Below are positions 26,141 to 34,658 of a DNA stretch of 34,826 nucleotides, in pieces (the stretch's first letter is position 1; every line of letters starts with the position of its first letter). The position numbers were made by a program, and so were the translations under genes. The notes below the pieces were generated by a model. That model made no database searches, was not told where the DNA came from, and saw nothing but the letters and a program-made list of their open reading frames with translations. Source of the stretch: an uncultured Lachnospiraceae bacterium (GTDB lineage: Bacteria; Bacillota; Clostridia; Lachnospirales; Lachnospiraceae); assembly GCA_947594855.1 (NCBI GenBank), contig CANQEL010000024.1:1-34826 (forward strand), read 5' to 3'.

Positions 26141-26430
26141 AATTTAATAATTAAACCGTAGAGACGGAGATAAAAATAAGATAAGAACTTACAGAGAGTC
26201 CGGGATGCTGGGAACCGGACAGCCACTGCTTATTAAATGGGCCGTTGAGGGCACAGTCAAAAGCATAATATGCCTAGTATTCTGTGACGTTATGACTTAC
26301 GTTAACAGTCGGAAATATGATAGTATTTCGCAAAGTGTATGGCATTACAGCCATAAAGCAAGGTGGCACCACGGGTTATTAACTCGTCCTTGGCAGGTAA
26401 TAATAATATATCTGCCAGGACGAGTTTTTT
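26141..26430 (+). promoter_or_regulatory. Tryptophan-specific T-box riboswitch leader
   Basis: Hallmarks of a T-box leader are present in order: an AGAGA motif (26191-26200 area), the distal stem I hairpin GTCCGGGATGCTGGGAACCGGAC, a specifier region ATTAAATGGGCC with TGG at 26238-26240, and the conserved T-box AAGGTGGCACCACGG at 26360-26374, followed by a terminator. UGG is the Trp codon. The antiterminator bulge TGGC ends in C, which would pair with a G discriminator base, as tRNA-Trp has. Uncharged tRNA-Trp should stabilise the antiterminator and allow reading into trpE. The exact stem boundaries were judged by eye. Confidence 0.92.
26381..26430 (+). terminator. T-box-controlled intrinsic terminator
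   Basis: AACTCGTCCTTGGCAG pairs with CTGCCAGGACGAGTT around an A/T-rich loop, followed by TTTTTT. The 5' arm lies just behind the T-box sequence, as needed for a switch with the antiterminator. Confidence 0.93.
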
Positions 26431-26440
26431 AATGCGAGTT

Positions 26441-26610
26441 GTATAGGTGTATATGCGATTATCGGGGTTTACGATACCACCGCAGGCACGCTTTCGCTGC
26501 CCTCGCCACGCAGCGGTACTAAGGCGTTTCTTACGCACCGCCTAAGTACCGGCGGGCTCACAGCACCTGCGTGTGGTATGTAAACCCCGATAACCGCCAT
26601 AACCTGATAC
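26441..26610. repeat. Long fold-back repeat (element B) in the trp leader
   Basis: Imperfect arms of about 40 bp (26441-26480 and 26573-26610) share ATCGGGGTTTAC and ATACCAC. Inside is a second hairpin (GGTACTAAGGCG at 26515-26526 with CGCCTAAGTACC at 26539-26550), and the core 26482-26507, whose reverse complement matches element A. No gene is visible; possible frames here are short and unsupported. Together with element C it makes up most of the 488-bp stretch between the terminator and trpE. Confidence 0.8.
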
Positions 26611-26713
26611 ACATCGGACAAAACCTGCAGTATGTCATAAACTCCCTGTACTTTCCGGTTAAAACTTTGTAAAATTACATTAATTATCTCTCAGGCTTTT
26701 GCGATTGTACATA

Positions 26714-26864
26714 CTGTATCATGCACATTTATTGTCTGACGGTACCGTGTGACGCCGCCGGTACTTAGTTTGCGGAAAGTATTTTTCGCAAACTTATGTA
26801 TCCGCTGCGTGCGGAGCCGAGTGAGAACGTGTACCGGAAGACAATACAATGTTGCACGATACAG
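26714..26864. repeat. Long fold-back repeat (element C) in the trp leader
   Basis: Arms 26714-26745 and 26831-26864 (CTGTATCATGCAC and ATTGTCTGACGGTAC against their complements) enclose an inner hairpin AGTTTGCG/CGCAAACT (26767-26774 with 26787-26794). The interior GCCGGTACTTAG and CCGCTGCGTG match element B read in reverse, so both are members of one family with different outer arms. Confidence 0.75.
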
Positions 26865-26918
26865 ATTAATACCTATAGCTGTAGCTTAACCTGATAATTT
26901 TAAAAAGGAGGTCTTTTT

Positions 26919-28349
26919 ATGAACCTATATCCGGCTTATGCCGATGCGCTGAAAATACTTAAAGAGGATAACTACAAAACTTTCCCTGTCAGTTTCAGTA
27001 CCGGTTTCAATAAAACTTCTGATGATATTTACCGTATCCTGAAGAACAAAAGCCGCAATGTATTTGTACTGGAATCTGCTGAGGACAGCGAGAACTGGGG
27101 TCGTTATACATTCCTTGGCTATAATCCCACTCTTGAAATAACAAGCAAGGATTCTCCTCCGCACGCGCGTATAAGGCAGGTTATAGCTGACCACAAAAGT
27201 CCTCGTATTAAAGGACTGCCTCCATTTACCGGCGGTCTCGTAGGATATTTTGCGTATGAATTTATCAAATACAGCGAACCGGTGCTTACGCTTGACGCGC
27301 TTGATGAAGAAGCATTTAAAGACGTTGACCTGATGCTTTTTGATAAACTTATTGTCCTCGATAACCTTATGAAGAAAATTATATATATTGTAAATATAAG
27401 TACCGACAATTTTGCAGATAATTATAAAAAAGCGGAAAATACCCTTAAGGAAATGGAAGAGCTTGTAAATCACGGCGAACCGGTATGTGAAGAAGAAGGC
27501 AGGCTTTTAGAACCGCTTACACCGCTTTTTAATAAATCCGAGTACTGCGAAATGGTAAATAAAGCTAAAAATTATATATATGAAGGGGATATTTTCCAGG
27601 TTGTATTATCTAACAGATTATCCGCAAAATACAGCGGCAGCCTGTTTAATACATTCCGCAAACTTAAGAAAACCAATCCTTCTCCTTATATGTTTTATTT
27701 TTCAAGCGATAATATAGAGATTGCCGGCGCTTCTCCCGAGACGCTTGTAAAACTTGATAATGGAACAGTTACAACTTTCCCGCTTGCCGGCACAAGGCCA
27801 AGGGGAAAAACACCGGAAGAAGATATACAGCTTGAGAAAGAACTTCTAGCCGACGAAAAAGAACGCGCCGAGCACAATATGCTAGTAGACCTTGGAAGAA
27901 ACGATATAGGAAAAATAAGTGAATTCGGAACGGTAAAAGTGGAAAAATACATGGAAATAGAAAGATTTTCCCACGTCATGCATATAGGTTCTACAGTTTC
28001 GGGAAAATTAAAAGCTGACAAAGATGCCCTGGATGCAGTTGATTCCATTCTTCCCGCCGGAACACTTTCAGGCGCGCCGAAAATAAGGGCGTGTGAAATA
28101 ATAAATGAACTTGAGAACAACAAACGCGGCATATATGGAGGCGCCATAGGATATCTCGATTTTAACGGAAATGTCGATACATGCATAGCCATACGCCTTG
28201 CATTTAAGAAAAATGGAAAAGTATTTGTCCGTTCAGGCGCAGGAATCGTAGCTGACTCCGTTCCTGAAAAAGAATATGAAGAATGTATCAACAAGGCTAA
28301 AGCCGTAGTCAACGCACTGGAGGTGAATACAAATGATTCTTCTGATTGA
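26919..28349 (+). CDS. trpE: Anthranilate synthase component I
   Basis: The 476-residue chorismate-using subunit makes anthranilate with ammonia delivered by TrpG. The allosteric tryptophan-binding LES motif is at residues 51-53 (VLESAEDSENWGRY), which suggests normal feedback inhibition. The catalytic C-terminal half contains YEGDIFQVVLSNR, IAGASPETLVKL, PLAGTRPRGKTPEED, DLGRNDIGKI and GTLSGAPKIRACEII, all standard for chorismate-binding enzymes. The ATG follows AAAAAGGAGG. It is the first structural gene of the operon and overlaps trpG by 17 nt, which points to coupled translation of the two subunits. The gene lies about 490 nt past the T-box terminator, further than usual. Confidence 0.97.
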   Translation: MNLYPAYADALKILKEDNYKTFPVSFSTGFNKTSDDIYRILKNKSRNVFVLESAEDSENWGRYTFLGYNPTLEITSKDSPPHARIRQVIADHKSPRIKGLPPFTGGLVGYFAYEFIKYSEPVLTLDALDEEAFKDVDLMLFDKLIVLDNLMKKIIYIVNISTDNFADNYKKAENTLKEMEELVNHGEPVCEEEGRLLEPLTPLFNKSEYCEMVNKAKNYIYEGDIFQVVLSNRLSAKYSGSLFNTFRKLKKTNPSPYMFYFSSDNIEIAGASPETLVKLDNGTVTTFPLAGTRPRGKTPEEDIQLEKELLADEKERAEHNMLVDLGRNDIGKISEFGTVKVEKYMEIERFSHVMHIGSTVSGKLKADKDALDAVDSILPAGTLSGAPKIRACEIINELENNKRGIYGGAIGYLDFNGNVDTCIAIRLAFKKNGKVFVRSGAGIVADSVPEKEYEECINKAKAVVNALEVNTNDSSD

Positions 28350-28908
28350 TAATTATGACAGTTTTTCTTATAACCTGTATCAGTTCATAGGAGAAATCAA
28401 CCCTGACATTAAAGTTATAAGAAATGACGAACTGACTGTAGACGAGGTGCGTGGCCTTAATCCTTCACACATTATTCTTTCACCCGGACCAAAAAGGCCT
28501 TCAGATGCGGGAATATGTATAGAACTTGTCCAAAAACTCCATACAGAATTCCCTATACTCGGTATCTGCCTGGGACATCAGGCAATATGCGAGGCATTTG
28601 GCGCAAAAATCGTATATGCAAAACAGCTGATGCACGGTAAAACTTCCGTCATTTCAGTAAAAGATGAAGATATATTCAAAGGACTTCCTTCGTCTATACC
28701 TGTTGCAAGATATCACTCACTTGCAGCAGATAAAGATACAATGCCTGAATGTCTTATTGTCACGGCAGTAACCGAAGACGGTGAAATAATGGCAGTAAAG
28801 CATAAAGATTATCCGACTTTCGGGCTTCAGTTCCACCCTGAGTCAATACTTACGCCGCATGGCAAATCTATTATTAAAAACTTTTTAGGAGGTAACTACA
28901 ATGATTAA
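28333..28908 (+). CDS. trpG: Anthranilate synthase component II (glutamine amidotransferase)
   Basis: The 191-residue class I amidotransferase provides ammonia to TrpE. The start [11 protein letters not shown] is typical of TrpG/PabA. The nucleophile Cys 79 lies in GICLGHQ, and the His 168 and Glu 170 of the triad lie in FHPES. Residues [11 protein letters not shown] form the oxyanion-side loop. A separate, unfused TrpG is usual for Clostridia. It may also serve folate synthesis if no pabA exists. It overlaps trpE by 17 nt and trpD by 8 nt. Confidence 0.96.
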   Translation: MILLIDNYDSFSYNLYQFIGEINPDIKVIRNDELTVDEVRGLNPSHIILSPGPKRPSDAGICIELVQKLHTEFPILGICLGHQAICEAFGAKIVYAKQLMHGKTSVISVKDEDIFKGLPSSIPVARYHSLAADKDTMPECLIVTAVTEDGEIMAVKHKDYPTFGLQFHPESILTPHGKSIIKNFLGGNYND

Positions 28909-29908
28909 AGAAGCAATATCCACACTTATGAACAATGAAAACCTTTCTTATGATACGGCATATACCGTAATGGATGAAATTATGAGCGGAAATGTAACTG
29001 ACATTGAGATAAGCTCATACTTGACCGCCCTTTCAATGAAAGGCGAGACTGTAGACGAAATTGCAGGTTCAGCTGCGAGCATGAGAAAACACGCAGTAAC
29101 TATCAGTCCTGAAGGCGACGTACTTGAAATAGTAGGAACCGGCGGCGACAAATCCAACTCATTTAACATATCAACCACTTCAGCGCTTGTTCTTGCTGCA
29201 GCAGGAATACCTGTAGCAAAACACGGAAATCGCGCTGCTTCAAGTAAAAGCGGCGCAGCAGATGTGCTTGAAGCGCTTGGTGTAAATATAACAATTTCTC
29301 CTGAACAGAGCAAAGAAATACTTGATAAAGCAGGCATCTGTTTCTTATTTGCGCAGAAATACCACAGTGCAATGAAATACGTTGCGCCTGTCAGAAAAAC
29401 TCTCGGCATACGTACAATATTTAACATACTTGGACCTCTTGCCAACCCTGCAAACGCAACATTTCAGGTAATGGGCGTATATGATGAAGCTTTAGTTGAA
29501 CCTCTTAGCGATGTCCTTTCAAAGCTTGGCGTTAAAAAGGGAATGACCGTATACGGCACGGACTGCCTTGACGAGATATCAATGAGCGCGCCTACCAAAG
29601 TATGCGAATTCAGAAACGGAGAAAAGAAAATATACACCATCAATCCTGCTGATTATGGTTTTACCCTTTGCAGTAAAGATGAACTTATAGGAGGAACTGC
29701 CGAAGAAAATGCAAAGATTACGCTTGACATATTAAACAGCGTAAAAGGACCTAAGAGAGACGCCGTTGTACTCAATTCTGCAGCAGGCATATATATCGCA
29801 AGAGATGACGTTTCACTTAAAGAGGCAATTACAATTGCAGAAGAAACTATTGACAGCGGCAAAGCTCTTGCCAAACTTAATGAATTCATTGCCCTGTCAA
29901 ATAAGTAA
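28901..29908 (+). CDS. trpD: Anthranilate phosphoribosyltransferase
   Basis: The 335-residue enzyme joins anthranilate to PRPP. The glycine-rich PRPP site [16 protein letters not shown] and the anthranilate-site [21 protein letters not shown] are intact, as is [21 protein letters not shown]. The start codon lies inside the last codons of trpG, following TTTTAGGAGGT. The next gene, trpC, starts 14 nt after the stop codon. Confidence 0.97.
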   Translation: MIKEAISTLMNNENLSYDTAYTVMDEIMSGNVTDIEISSYLTALSMKGETVDEIAGSAASMRKHAVTISPEGDVLEIVGTGGDKSNSFNISTTSALVLAAAGIPVAKHGNRAASSKSGAADVLEALGVNITISPEQSKEILDKAGICFLFAQKYHSAMKYVAPVRKTLGIRTIFNILGPLANPANATFQVMGVYDEALVEPLSDVLSKLGVKKGMTVYGTDCLDEISMSAPTKVCEFRNGEKKIYTINPADYGFTLCSKDELIGGTAEENAKITLDILNSVKGPKRDAVVLNSAAGIYIARDDVSLKEAITIAEETIDSGKALAKLNEFIALSNK

Positions 29909-29922
29909 TAAAGGAGCATGAT

Positions 29923-30714
29923 ATGATATTAGACGATATAGCAGCAGCTACACGAAAAAGAGTCGATAACGACATAAGCAGAGTCAGCCTTAATGAAATG
30001 AAAGAGCTTGCAGCTAATTCACCCGATAGTAATTTTGCATTTAAAAAAGCTCTTATGGGCAATGGCATATCGCTTATATGCGAAGTTAAAAAAGCTTCTC
30101 CCTCAAAGGGCGTAATCGCAGAACATTTTCCATATACGGACATTGCAAAAGATTATGAACTTTCGGGCGCAGACTGTATATCGGTACTGACTGAACCACA
30201 GTGGTTTTTGGGAAGCGACGAAATATTTAAGGAAATAAGAAAAACCGTATCCATCCCAATGCTGCGCAAGGACTTTACAATAGACGAATACCAGATATAC
30301 CAGGCTAAGGCAATGGGCGCCGACGCCGTACTTCTTATATGCGCATTGCTTGATGACGACACTCTTAAAAGATATATGGATATATGTAACAGCCTTACAT
30401 TATCGGCGCTTGTAGAAACCCACGATGCTTCCGAAATAAAATCAGCAGTAAATGCCGGCGCAGAAATTATAGGAGTTAATAACCGCAATCTGTATAACTT
30501 TTCAGAAGATATTACCAATACATCAAAACTAAGAAACCTTATACCTGACGATGTAATATTTGTATCTGAAAGCGGAATCAAAACTCCTGAAGATGCTTTT
30601 ACCCTTATACATGAAGGCGCCGACGCGCTGCTTATAGGCGAAGCCCTTATGCGGAGCAGCAATAAAGGAGGCTTTATAAGTGAAATTAAAAATATGCGGC
30701 CTGTCACGGCCTGA
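29923..30714 (+). CDS. trpC: Indole-3-glycerol-phosphate synthase
   Basis: The 263-residue (beta/alpha)8 enzyme closes the indole ring. Motifs in order: CEVKKASPSKG (catalytic Lys), SVLTEPQWFLGS, MLRKDFTIDEYQ, LVETHD, IGVNNRNLYNF, FVSESGI, and LLIGEALMRS. It is monofunctional rather than a TrpCF fusion. Its 3' end overlaps the 5' end of trpF by 35 nt in a different frame, so the two are translationally coupled. Confidence 0.97.
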   Translation: MILDDIAAATRKRVDNDISRVSLNEMKELAANSPDSNFAFKKALMGNGISLICEVKKASPSKGVIAEHFPYTDIAKDYELSGADCISVLTEPQWFLGSDEIFKEIRKTVSIPMLRKDFTIDEYQIYQAKAMGADAVLLICALLDDDTLKRYMDICNSLTLSALVETHDASEIKSAVNAGAEIIGVNNRNLYNFSEDITNTSKLRNLIPDDVIFVSESGIKTPEDAFTLIHEGADALLIGEALMRSSNKGGFISEIKNMRPVTA

Positions 30715-31294
30715 AGATATAGCATACGTAAATGAGGCAGGCGCTGATTATGCAGGTTTTATAATTGATTATCTTAAGAGCCGCAGGTGCCTTATGCCGG
30801 ACGAAGTACTGCCGCTAACAGAGCTTCTGTCCCCGGACATAGAACCTGTAGGCGTATTTGTAGACGAGAGCATTTCTGTCATATACAGATTATACCTGCA
30901 TCATGCATTTAATATTGTACAGCTCCACGGACATGAAGATAACGACTATATACTTTCCCTCAGACAGCTTATGCCTTATCTGGAAATATGGAAAGCATTT
31001 AAAATCCGTACAGAATCTGATATTAAGGCATGCATGGATTCTGCTGCCGATATGGTTATACTTGACAACGGATATGGTACCGGGAAAAATTTTGACTGGT
31101 CCCTTGTAAAAAATATGAACCGTCCTTTTATACTGGCAGGAGGACTAACGCCTGATAATATAGAAGACGCCGCCCGGCTCCTTAACCCATGGGGAATCGA
31201 TATAAGCTCAGGCGTTGAAACAGACGGATATAAAGACAGAACAAAGATACTTGCTGCTGCAGAATGTGTACGCAGATTAAACCGAAAGGAGTAA
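30680..31294 (+). CDS. trpF: Phosphoribosylanthranilate isomerase
   Basis: The 204-residue enzyme carries the Amadori step before Trp[12 protein letters not shown] at the start carries the catalytic Cys near residue 5, VQLHGHED follows, and the later [15 protein letters not shown] contributes the acidic catalytic residue. [10 protein letters not shown] and [13 protein letters not shown] form the phosphate-binding end. The start is GTG 30680, nine nt after AAAGGAGG; no in-frame ATG near it would keep the conserved N terminus. This places the start inside trpC. Confidence 0.94.
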   Translation: MKLKICGLSRPEDIAYVNEAGADYAGFIIDYLKSRRCLMPDEVLPLTELLSPDIEPVGVFVDESISVIYRLYLHHAFNIVQLHGHEDNDYILSLRQLMPYLEIWKAFKIRTESDIKACMDSAADMVILDNGYGTGKNFDWSLVKNMNRPFILAGGLTPDNIEDAARLLNPWGIDISSGVETDGYKDRTKILAAAECVRRLNRKE

Positions 31295-31298
31295 TAAA

Positions 31299-32483
31299 AT
31301 GTCAAAAGGAAGATTTGGCGAACATGGCGGTCAGTACATTCCTGAAACGCTTATGAATGCCGTAATAGAGCTTGAAGAAGCATATGAACATTACAAAAAT
31401 GATAAGGAGTTCAATGATGAACTTACTACCCTTTTTAATGAATATGCAGGACGTCCTTCCCTTCTTTATTACGCTGAAAAGATGACTAAAGACCTTGGAG
31501 GGGCAAAAATATATCTTAAAAGGGAAGACCTTAACCATACCGGTTCCCATAAAATCAATAACGTACTGGGCCAGGTTCTTCTTGCAAAAAAAATGGGCAA
31601 AACCCGTGTTATAGCAGAGACAGGAGCAGGACAGCACGGCGTTGCCTGCGCTACGGCAGCCGCCCTTATGGGTATGGAGTGTGAAGTATTCATGGGGCGT
31701 GAAGATACCGAAAGACAGGCGCTTAACGTATACAGGATGAGACTTCTCGGCGCAAGCGTGCATCCCGTAGATTCAGGAACCGCTACCCTTAAGGACGCCG
31801 TGTCGGAAACAATGCGTGAATGGACAAGAAGGTTAGCCGATACGCATTATGTTCTCGGCTCAGTAATGGGCCCCCATCCTTTCCCTACTATTGTAAGGGA
31901 TTTCCAGTCTGTCATTTCAAAGGAGATAAAACAACAGTGTCTTGAAAAAGAAGGCAGGCTTCCTGATGTAGTAATGGCGTGCGTAGGAGGCGGCTCCAAC
32001 GCAATGGGTGCATTTTATAATTTCATAGACGATTCATCTGTAAAACTTATCGGCTGCGAAGCAGCAGGAAGAGGCATAGACACATTTGAAACAGCGGCAA
32101 CCATATCAACGGGAAGCTCAGGAATCTTTCATGGAATGAAGAGTTATTTCTGCCAGGATGAGTATGGACAGATAGCCCCCGTATATTCCATATCGGCAGG
32201 GCTTGATTATCCGGGCATCGGTCCTGAACACGCTTATCTTCATGACATAGGCCGTGCCGAGTACGTTGCCATTACCGACGACGAGGCAGTAAATGCCTTT
32301 GAGTATCTTTCAAGAACCGAAGGAATCATACCTGCAATAGAAAGCGCCCACGCCGTCGCACATGCAATAAAAATAGCTCCGGATATGCCTAAAGACAAAA
32401 TAATAGTAATAAATATTTCAGGACGCGGAGATAAAGACTGTGCGGCCATCGCACGGTACAGAGGGGAGGATATATCAGAATGA
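31299..32483 (+). CDS. trpB: Tryptophan synthase beta chain
   Basis: The 394-residue PLP enzyme joins indole to serine. [11 protein letters not shown] carries the PLP-binding Lys 85. [19 protein letters not shown] (phosphate loop) and [11 protein letters not shown] are standard for the TrpB1 class that pairs with TrpA. The ATG follows AAAGGAG and lies four nt after the trpF stop. Its 3' end overlaps trpA by 4 nt (ATGA), fitting coupled synthesis of the alpha-beta complex. Confidence 0.97.
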   Translation: MSKGRFGEHGGQYIPETLMNAVIELEEAYEHYKNDKEFNDELTTLFNEYAGRPSLLYYAEKMTKDLGGAKIYLKREDLNHTGSHKINNVLGQVLLAKKMGKTRVIAETGAGQHGVACATAAALMGMECEVFMGREDTERQALNVYRMRLLGASVHPVDSGTATLKDAVSETMREWTRRLADTHYVLGSVMGPHPFPTIVRDFQSVISKEIKQQCLEKEGRLPDVVMACVGGGSNAMGAFYNFIDDSSVKLIGCEAAGRGIDTFETAATISTGSSGIFHGMKSYFCQDEYGQIAPVYSISAGLDYPGIGPEHAYLHDIGRAEYVAITDDEAVNAFEYLSRTEGIIPAIESAHAVAHAIKIAPDMPKDKIIVINISGRGDKDCAAIARYRGEDISE

Positions 32484-33244
32484 AAACAGCAGACGCCTTT
32501 AACAACAAAAAAGCTTTTATCGCATTTCTGACGTGCGGAGACCCTGATATAGAAACAACCGAAAAACTTATACCCGAAATGGAACGGGCAGGAGCAGACC
32601 TTATAGAACTTGGCATACCTTTCTCAGACCCTACTGCAGAAGGCCCGGTCATACAGGCTGCAAATGAAAGAGCTTTAAAAGCCGGCATAACAACCGATAA
32701 AATATTTGACATGGTAAGACGCATAAAGGATAAAGTTAATATCCCTCTCGTATTTATGACATACGCTAATGTGGTATATTCATACGGCACGGAACGTTTT
32801 ATAAAGACGGCTTCCGATATAGGCATGAGCGGAATCATACTTCCCGACGTGCCATTCGAGGAAAAAAGCGAATTTTCCGTGACCTGTGAAAAATACGGTC
32901 TGGACTTTATATCGCTTATTGCCCCTACATCAAAGAACCGTATAGAAACCATAGCAAAAGAAGCTTCCGGTTTCATATACTGCGTATCTTCCCTGGGAGT
33001 TACCGGCGTAAGAAGCAGCATATCTACCAATGTAGCGGAAATAGTAGAACATATAAGAAACGCCACGGATATACCCGTAGCAATAGGTTTCGGTATATCC
33101 ACCCCTGTTCAGGCCCACGATATGGCCGCATGCTCGGATGGCATTATTATCGGTTCGGCTATAATAAAAATTGTTGAAAAGTACGGCAGGGAATGTATAC
33201 CTCATGTATATGACTATATGAAAGAAATCAGGCAGGCTATATAA
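32480..33244 (+). CDS. trpA: Tryptophan synthase alpha chain
   Basis: The 254-residue TIM-barrel enzyme splits indole-3-glycerol phosphate and channels indole to TrpB. The catalytic Glu is residue 43 in [11 protein letters not shown]. The usual second catalytic Asp, which forms 'ADGP' in E. coli, reads Glu 54 here (TAEGP). I recall the same motif in other Clostridia. [14 protein letters not shown]-like and LPDVPFEE segments and the GFGISTP phosphate loop are present. It is the last gene of the trp operon, followed by a hairpin terminator. Confidence 0.96.
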   Translation: MKTADAFNNKKAFIAFLTCGDPDIETTEKLIPEMERAGADLIELGIPFSDPTAEGPVIQAANERALKAGITTDKIFDMVRRIKDKVNIPLVFMTYANVVYSYGTERFIKTASDIGMSGIILPDVPFEEKSEFSVTCEKYGLDFISLIAPTSKNRIETIAKEASGFIYCVSSLGVTGVRSSISTNVAEIVEHIRNATDIPVAIGFGISTPVQAHDMAACSDGIIIGSAIIKIVEKYGRECIPHVYDYMKEIRQAI

Positions 33245-33248
33245 AAGT

Positions 33249-33292
33249 AAGGCTTAAGCAGGGTTATCGTAACTCCGCTTAAGCCTTATTTA
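33249..33292 (+). terminator. Terminator after trpA
   Basis: AAGGCTTAAGC and GCTTAAGCCTT form an 11-bp perfect stem around a loop of about 17 nt, followed by ATTTATATT. It lies between two convergent genes and may serve both strands. Confidence 0.8.
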
Positions 33293-33302
33293 TATTGTAT
33301 TA

Positions 33303-34418
33303 CTATATTGAAATAACAACTTTAACTTTTTCTTTGTTTTTCATACTGTAATTTGTATTTTTTGTTGTTGTCAAAAGCCTGTATTCACCTGCTTTTTTAA
33401 CATATATGTCATACGAGGCTTTCTTTCTGGTGTTTTTCACCTTCCATTTACCTTTTTTGTTTATTGAATAATCGGTTTTTTTCACATATGCCTTCTTCCA
33501 ACTGTATATATACCCTTTTTTATTCTTTTTTATGCTTGTCTTTACTTTTTCCGGCGCAGATACCGTTGTATAATCAATTTTGTGCTTCTTTGCAAACGTG
33601 ACAGCCTTTGCGCCTTTACATGTTATTATCTTTTTGCATATAACATACTGTGCGTTATCCAGCGGGCTATCCTTTTGCAGCTTTATATCTGTTTTTTTAT
33701 CATATATATAAAGATTGCTAACGGCTGCTTTATCCGTTATAGTCAGACTGCTGATACCTTTGTTTATATATAAATTATTTGCAACAGGCAGACCGTCTGT
33801 ATCAAAATTCGTACCTGACGTTCCCGGCGATACCGTAATTTTTTTTATCTTTCCGCTTATTGAAGGTCCCTTATCATCTCCGCCGTTCCAACTGCCCGTT
33901 ATGTTAAGTTCATCCAGGTTAAGCTCTGTAAATCCATCGTATCCGATAAACCGTACATTTCTAAGGTCAAGCTTTCTAAGCGACAAAGCCCCGCAAAACC
34001 CACGTTCCTCAATATGAACATTCTCAGGCAGGATAAGTTCTGTCATGGCAGAAAGTCCTGCGCAGGCATCATAGCCAACATATTGTACCGATTCAGGAAT
34101 TTCCAGTTTCTTTATAATGTTGTTCTGTTCATTTACGCTGTTAACAAAAACCGGCCGGCTATCTGCCCATTCATCCAACGTACCAAGCAGCCTTACAGTA
34201 TATCCGTCTATCTGCTCCGGTACCGTTACCGTTTCGCCGTAGTTTGATATTTTTCTTACCGCAATTGTTTTATCGGCCTCACTTATAACAACATATTGAT
34301 AATCACCGCTTGTTATAAGATTTTCAGCCGGCGCGCTTTCAGCGCCTGAAACGTCAAACCCAATCAGCCCCACCGCCATAAGGCTGAGCGCCATTACTAA
34401 TATTTTTAATCCTTTCAT
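33303..34418 (-). CDS. Secreted BspA-like leucine-rich-repeat protein
   Basis: A 371-residue exported protein. The signal peptide starts MKGLKILVMALSLMAVGLIG and is cleaved near SGAES. The middle part has LRR_5/BspA-type units: VTVPEQIDGYTVRLLG, LEIPESVQYVGYDACAG, LILPENVHIEERGFCG and LRKLDLRNVRFIGYDGF. The C-terminal 90 residues are Lys-rich (KTSIKKNKKGYIYSWKKAYV), like those of the other secreted proteins here. BspA-like repeats usually serve surface or host contact. I chose ATG 34418, right after GGGAGGAAA; the longer frame from 34502 has no ribosome site and would bury the signal peptide. Exact role unknown. Confidence 0.82.
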   Translation of the reverse strand: MKGLKILVMALSLMAVGLIGFDVSGAESAPAENLITSGDYQYVVISEADKTIAVRKISNYGETVTVPEQIDGYTVRLLGTLDEWADSRPVFVNSVNEQNNIIKKLEIPESVQYVGYDACAGLSAMTELILPENVHIEERGFCGALSLRKLDLRNVRFIGYDGFTELNLDELNITGSWNGGDDKGPSISGKIKKITVSPGTSGTNFDTDGLPVANNLYINKGISSLTITDKAAVSNLYIYDKKTDIKLQKDSPLDNAQYVICKKIITCKGAKAVTFAKKHKIDYTTVSAPEKVKTSIKKNKKGYIYSWKKAYVKKTDYSINKKGKWKVKNTRKKASYDIYVKKAGEYRLLTTTKNTNYSMKNKEKVKVVISI

Positions 34419-34543
34419 TACAATTTCCTCCCATTCTTTCCTGTTATTTTGTAACCATATATTAACAGATATATCCATATCATGTGTGTTATTTCTGTAC
34501 AACTATCATGTCAATATTATGGTTCTTTTATAAAGAATATGAT

Positions 34544-34600
34544 ATAAATATGGCGGATTAAGCAGTATTACCTTAATTATACTTAATCCGCCATATTTAT
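34544..34600. repeat. 19-bp perfect inverted repeat, probably a terminator of the ABC transporter gene
   Basis: Arms 34544-34562 and 34582-34600 are exact complements (core ATGGCGGATTAAG) with a 19-nt loop. It follows the ABC transporter stop codon by about 60 nt on the minus strand and precedes the BspA-like gene. The T-run is short on both strands. Confidence 0.6.
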
Positions 34601-34658
34601 TAATATTTCTTTTCATCATATAACCTATACTTGTAGTTTTGTTTCTAATACGTCCGTA

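Noticed and set aside
26302-26538. Minus-strand open frame of 78 codons
   Set aside because: It is antisense to the T-box and terminator, with a product lacking known motifs.
26431-26918. Insertion sequence carrying a transposase
   Set aside because: The palindromes contain no transposase gene and no target duplication could be identified by eye. At most they are non-autonomous elements.
34419-34502. Longer N terminus of the BspA-like protein
   Set aside because: It would precede the signal peptide with hydrophilic sequence. The GGGAGGAAA site marks ATG 34418.
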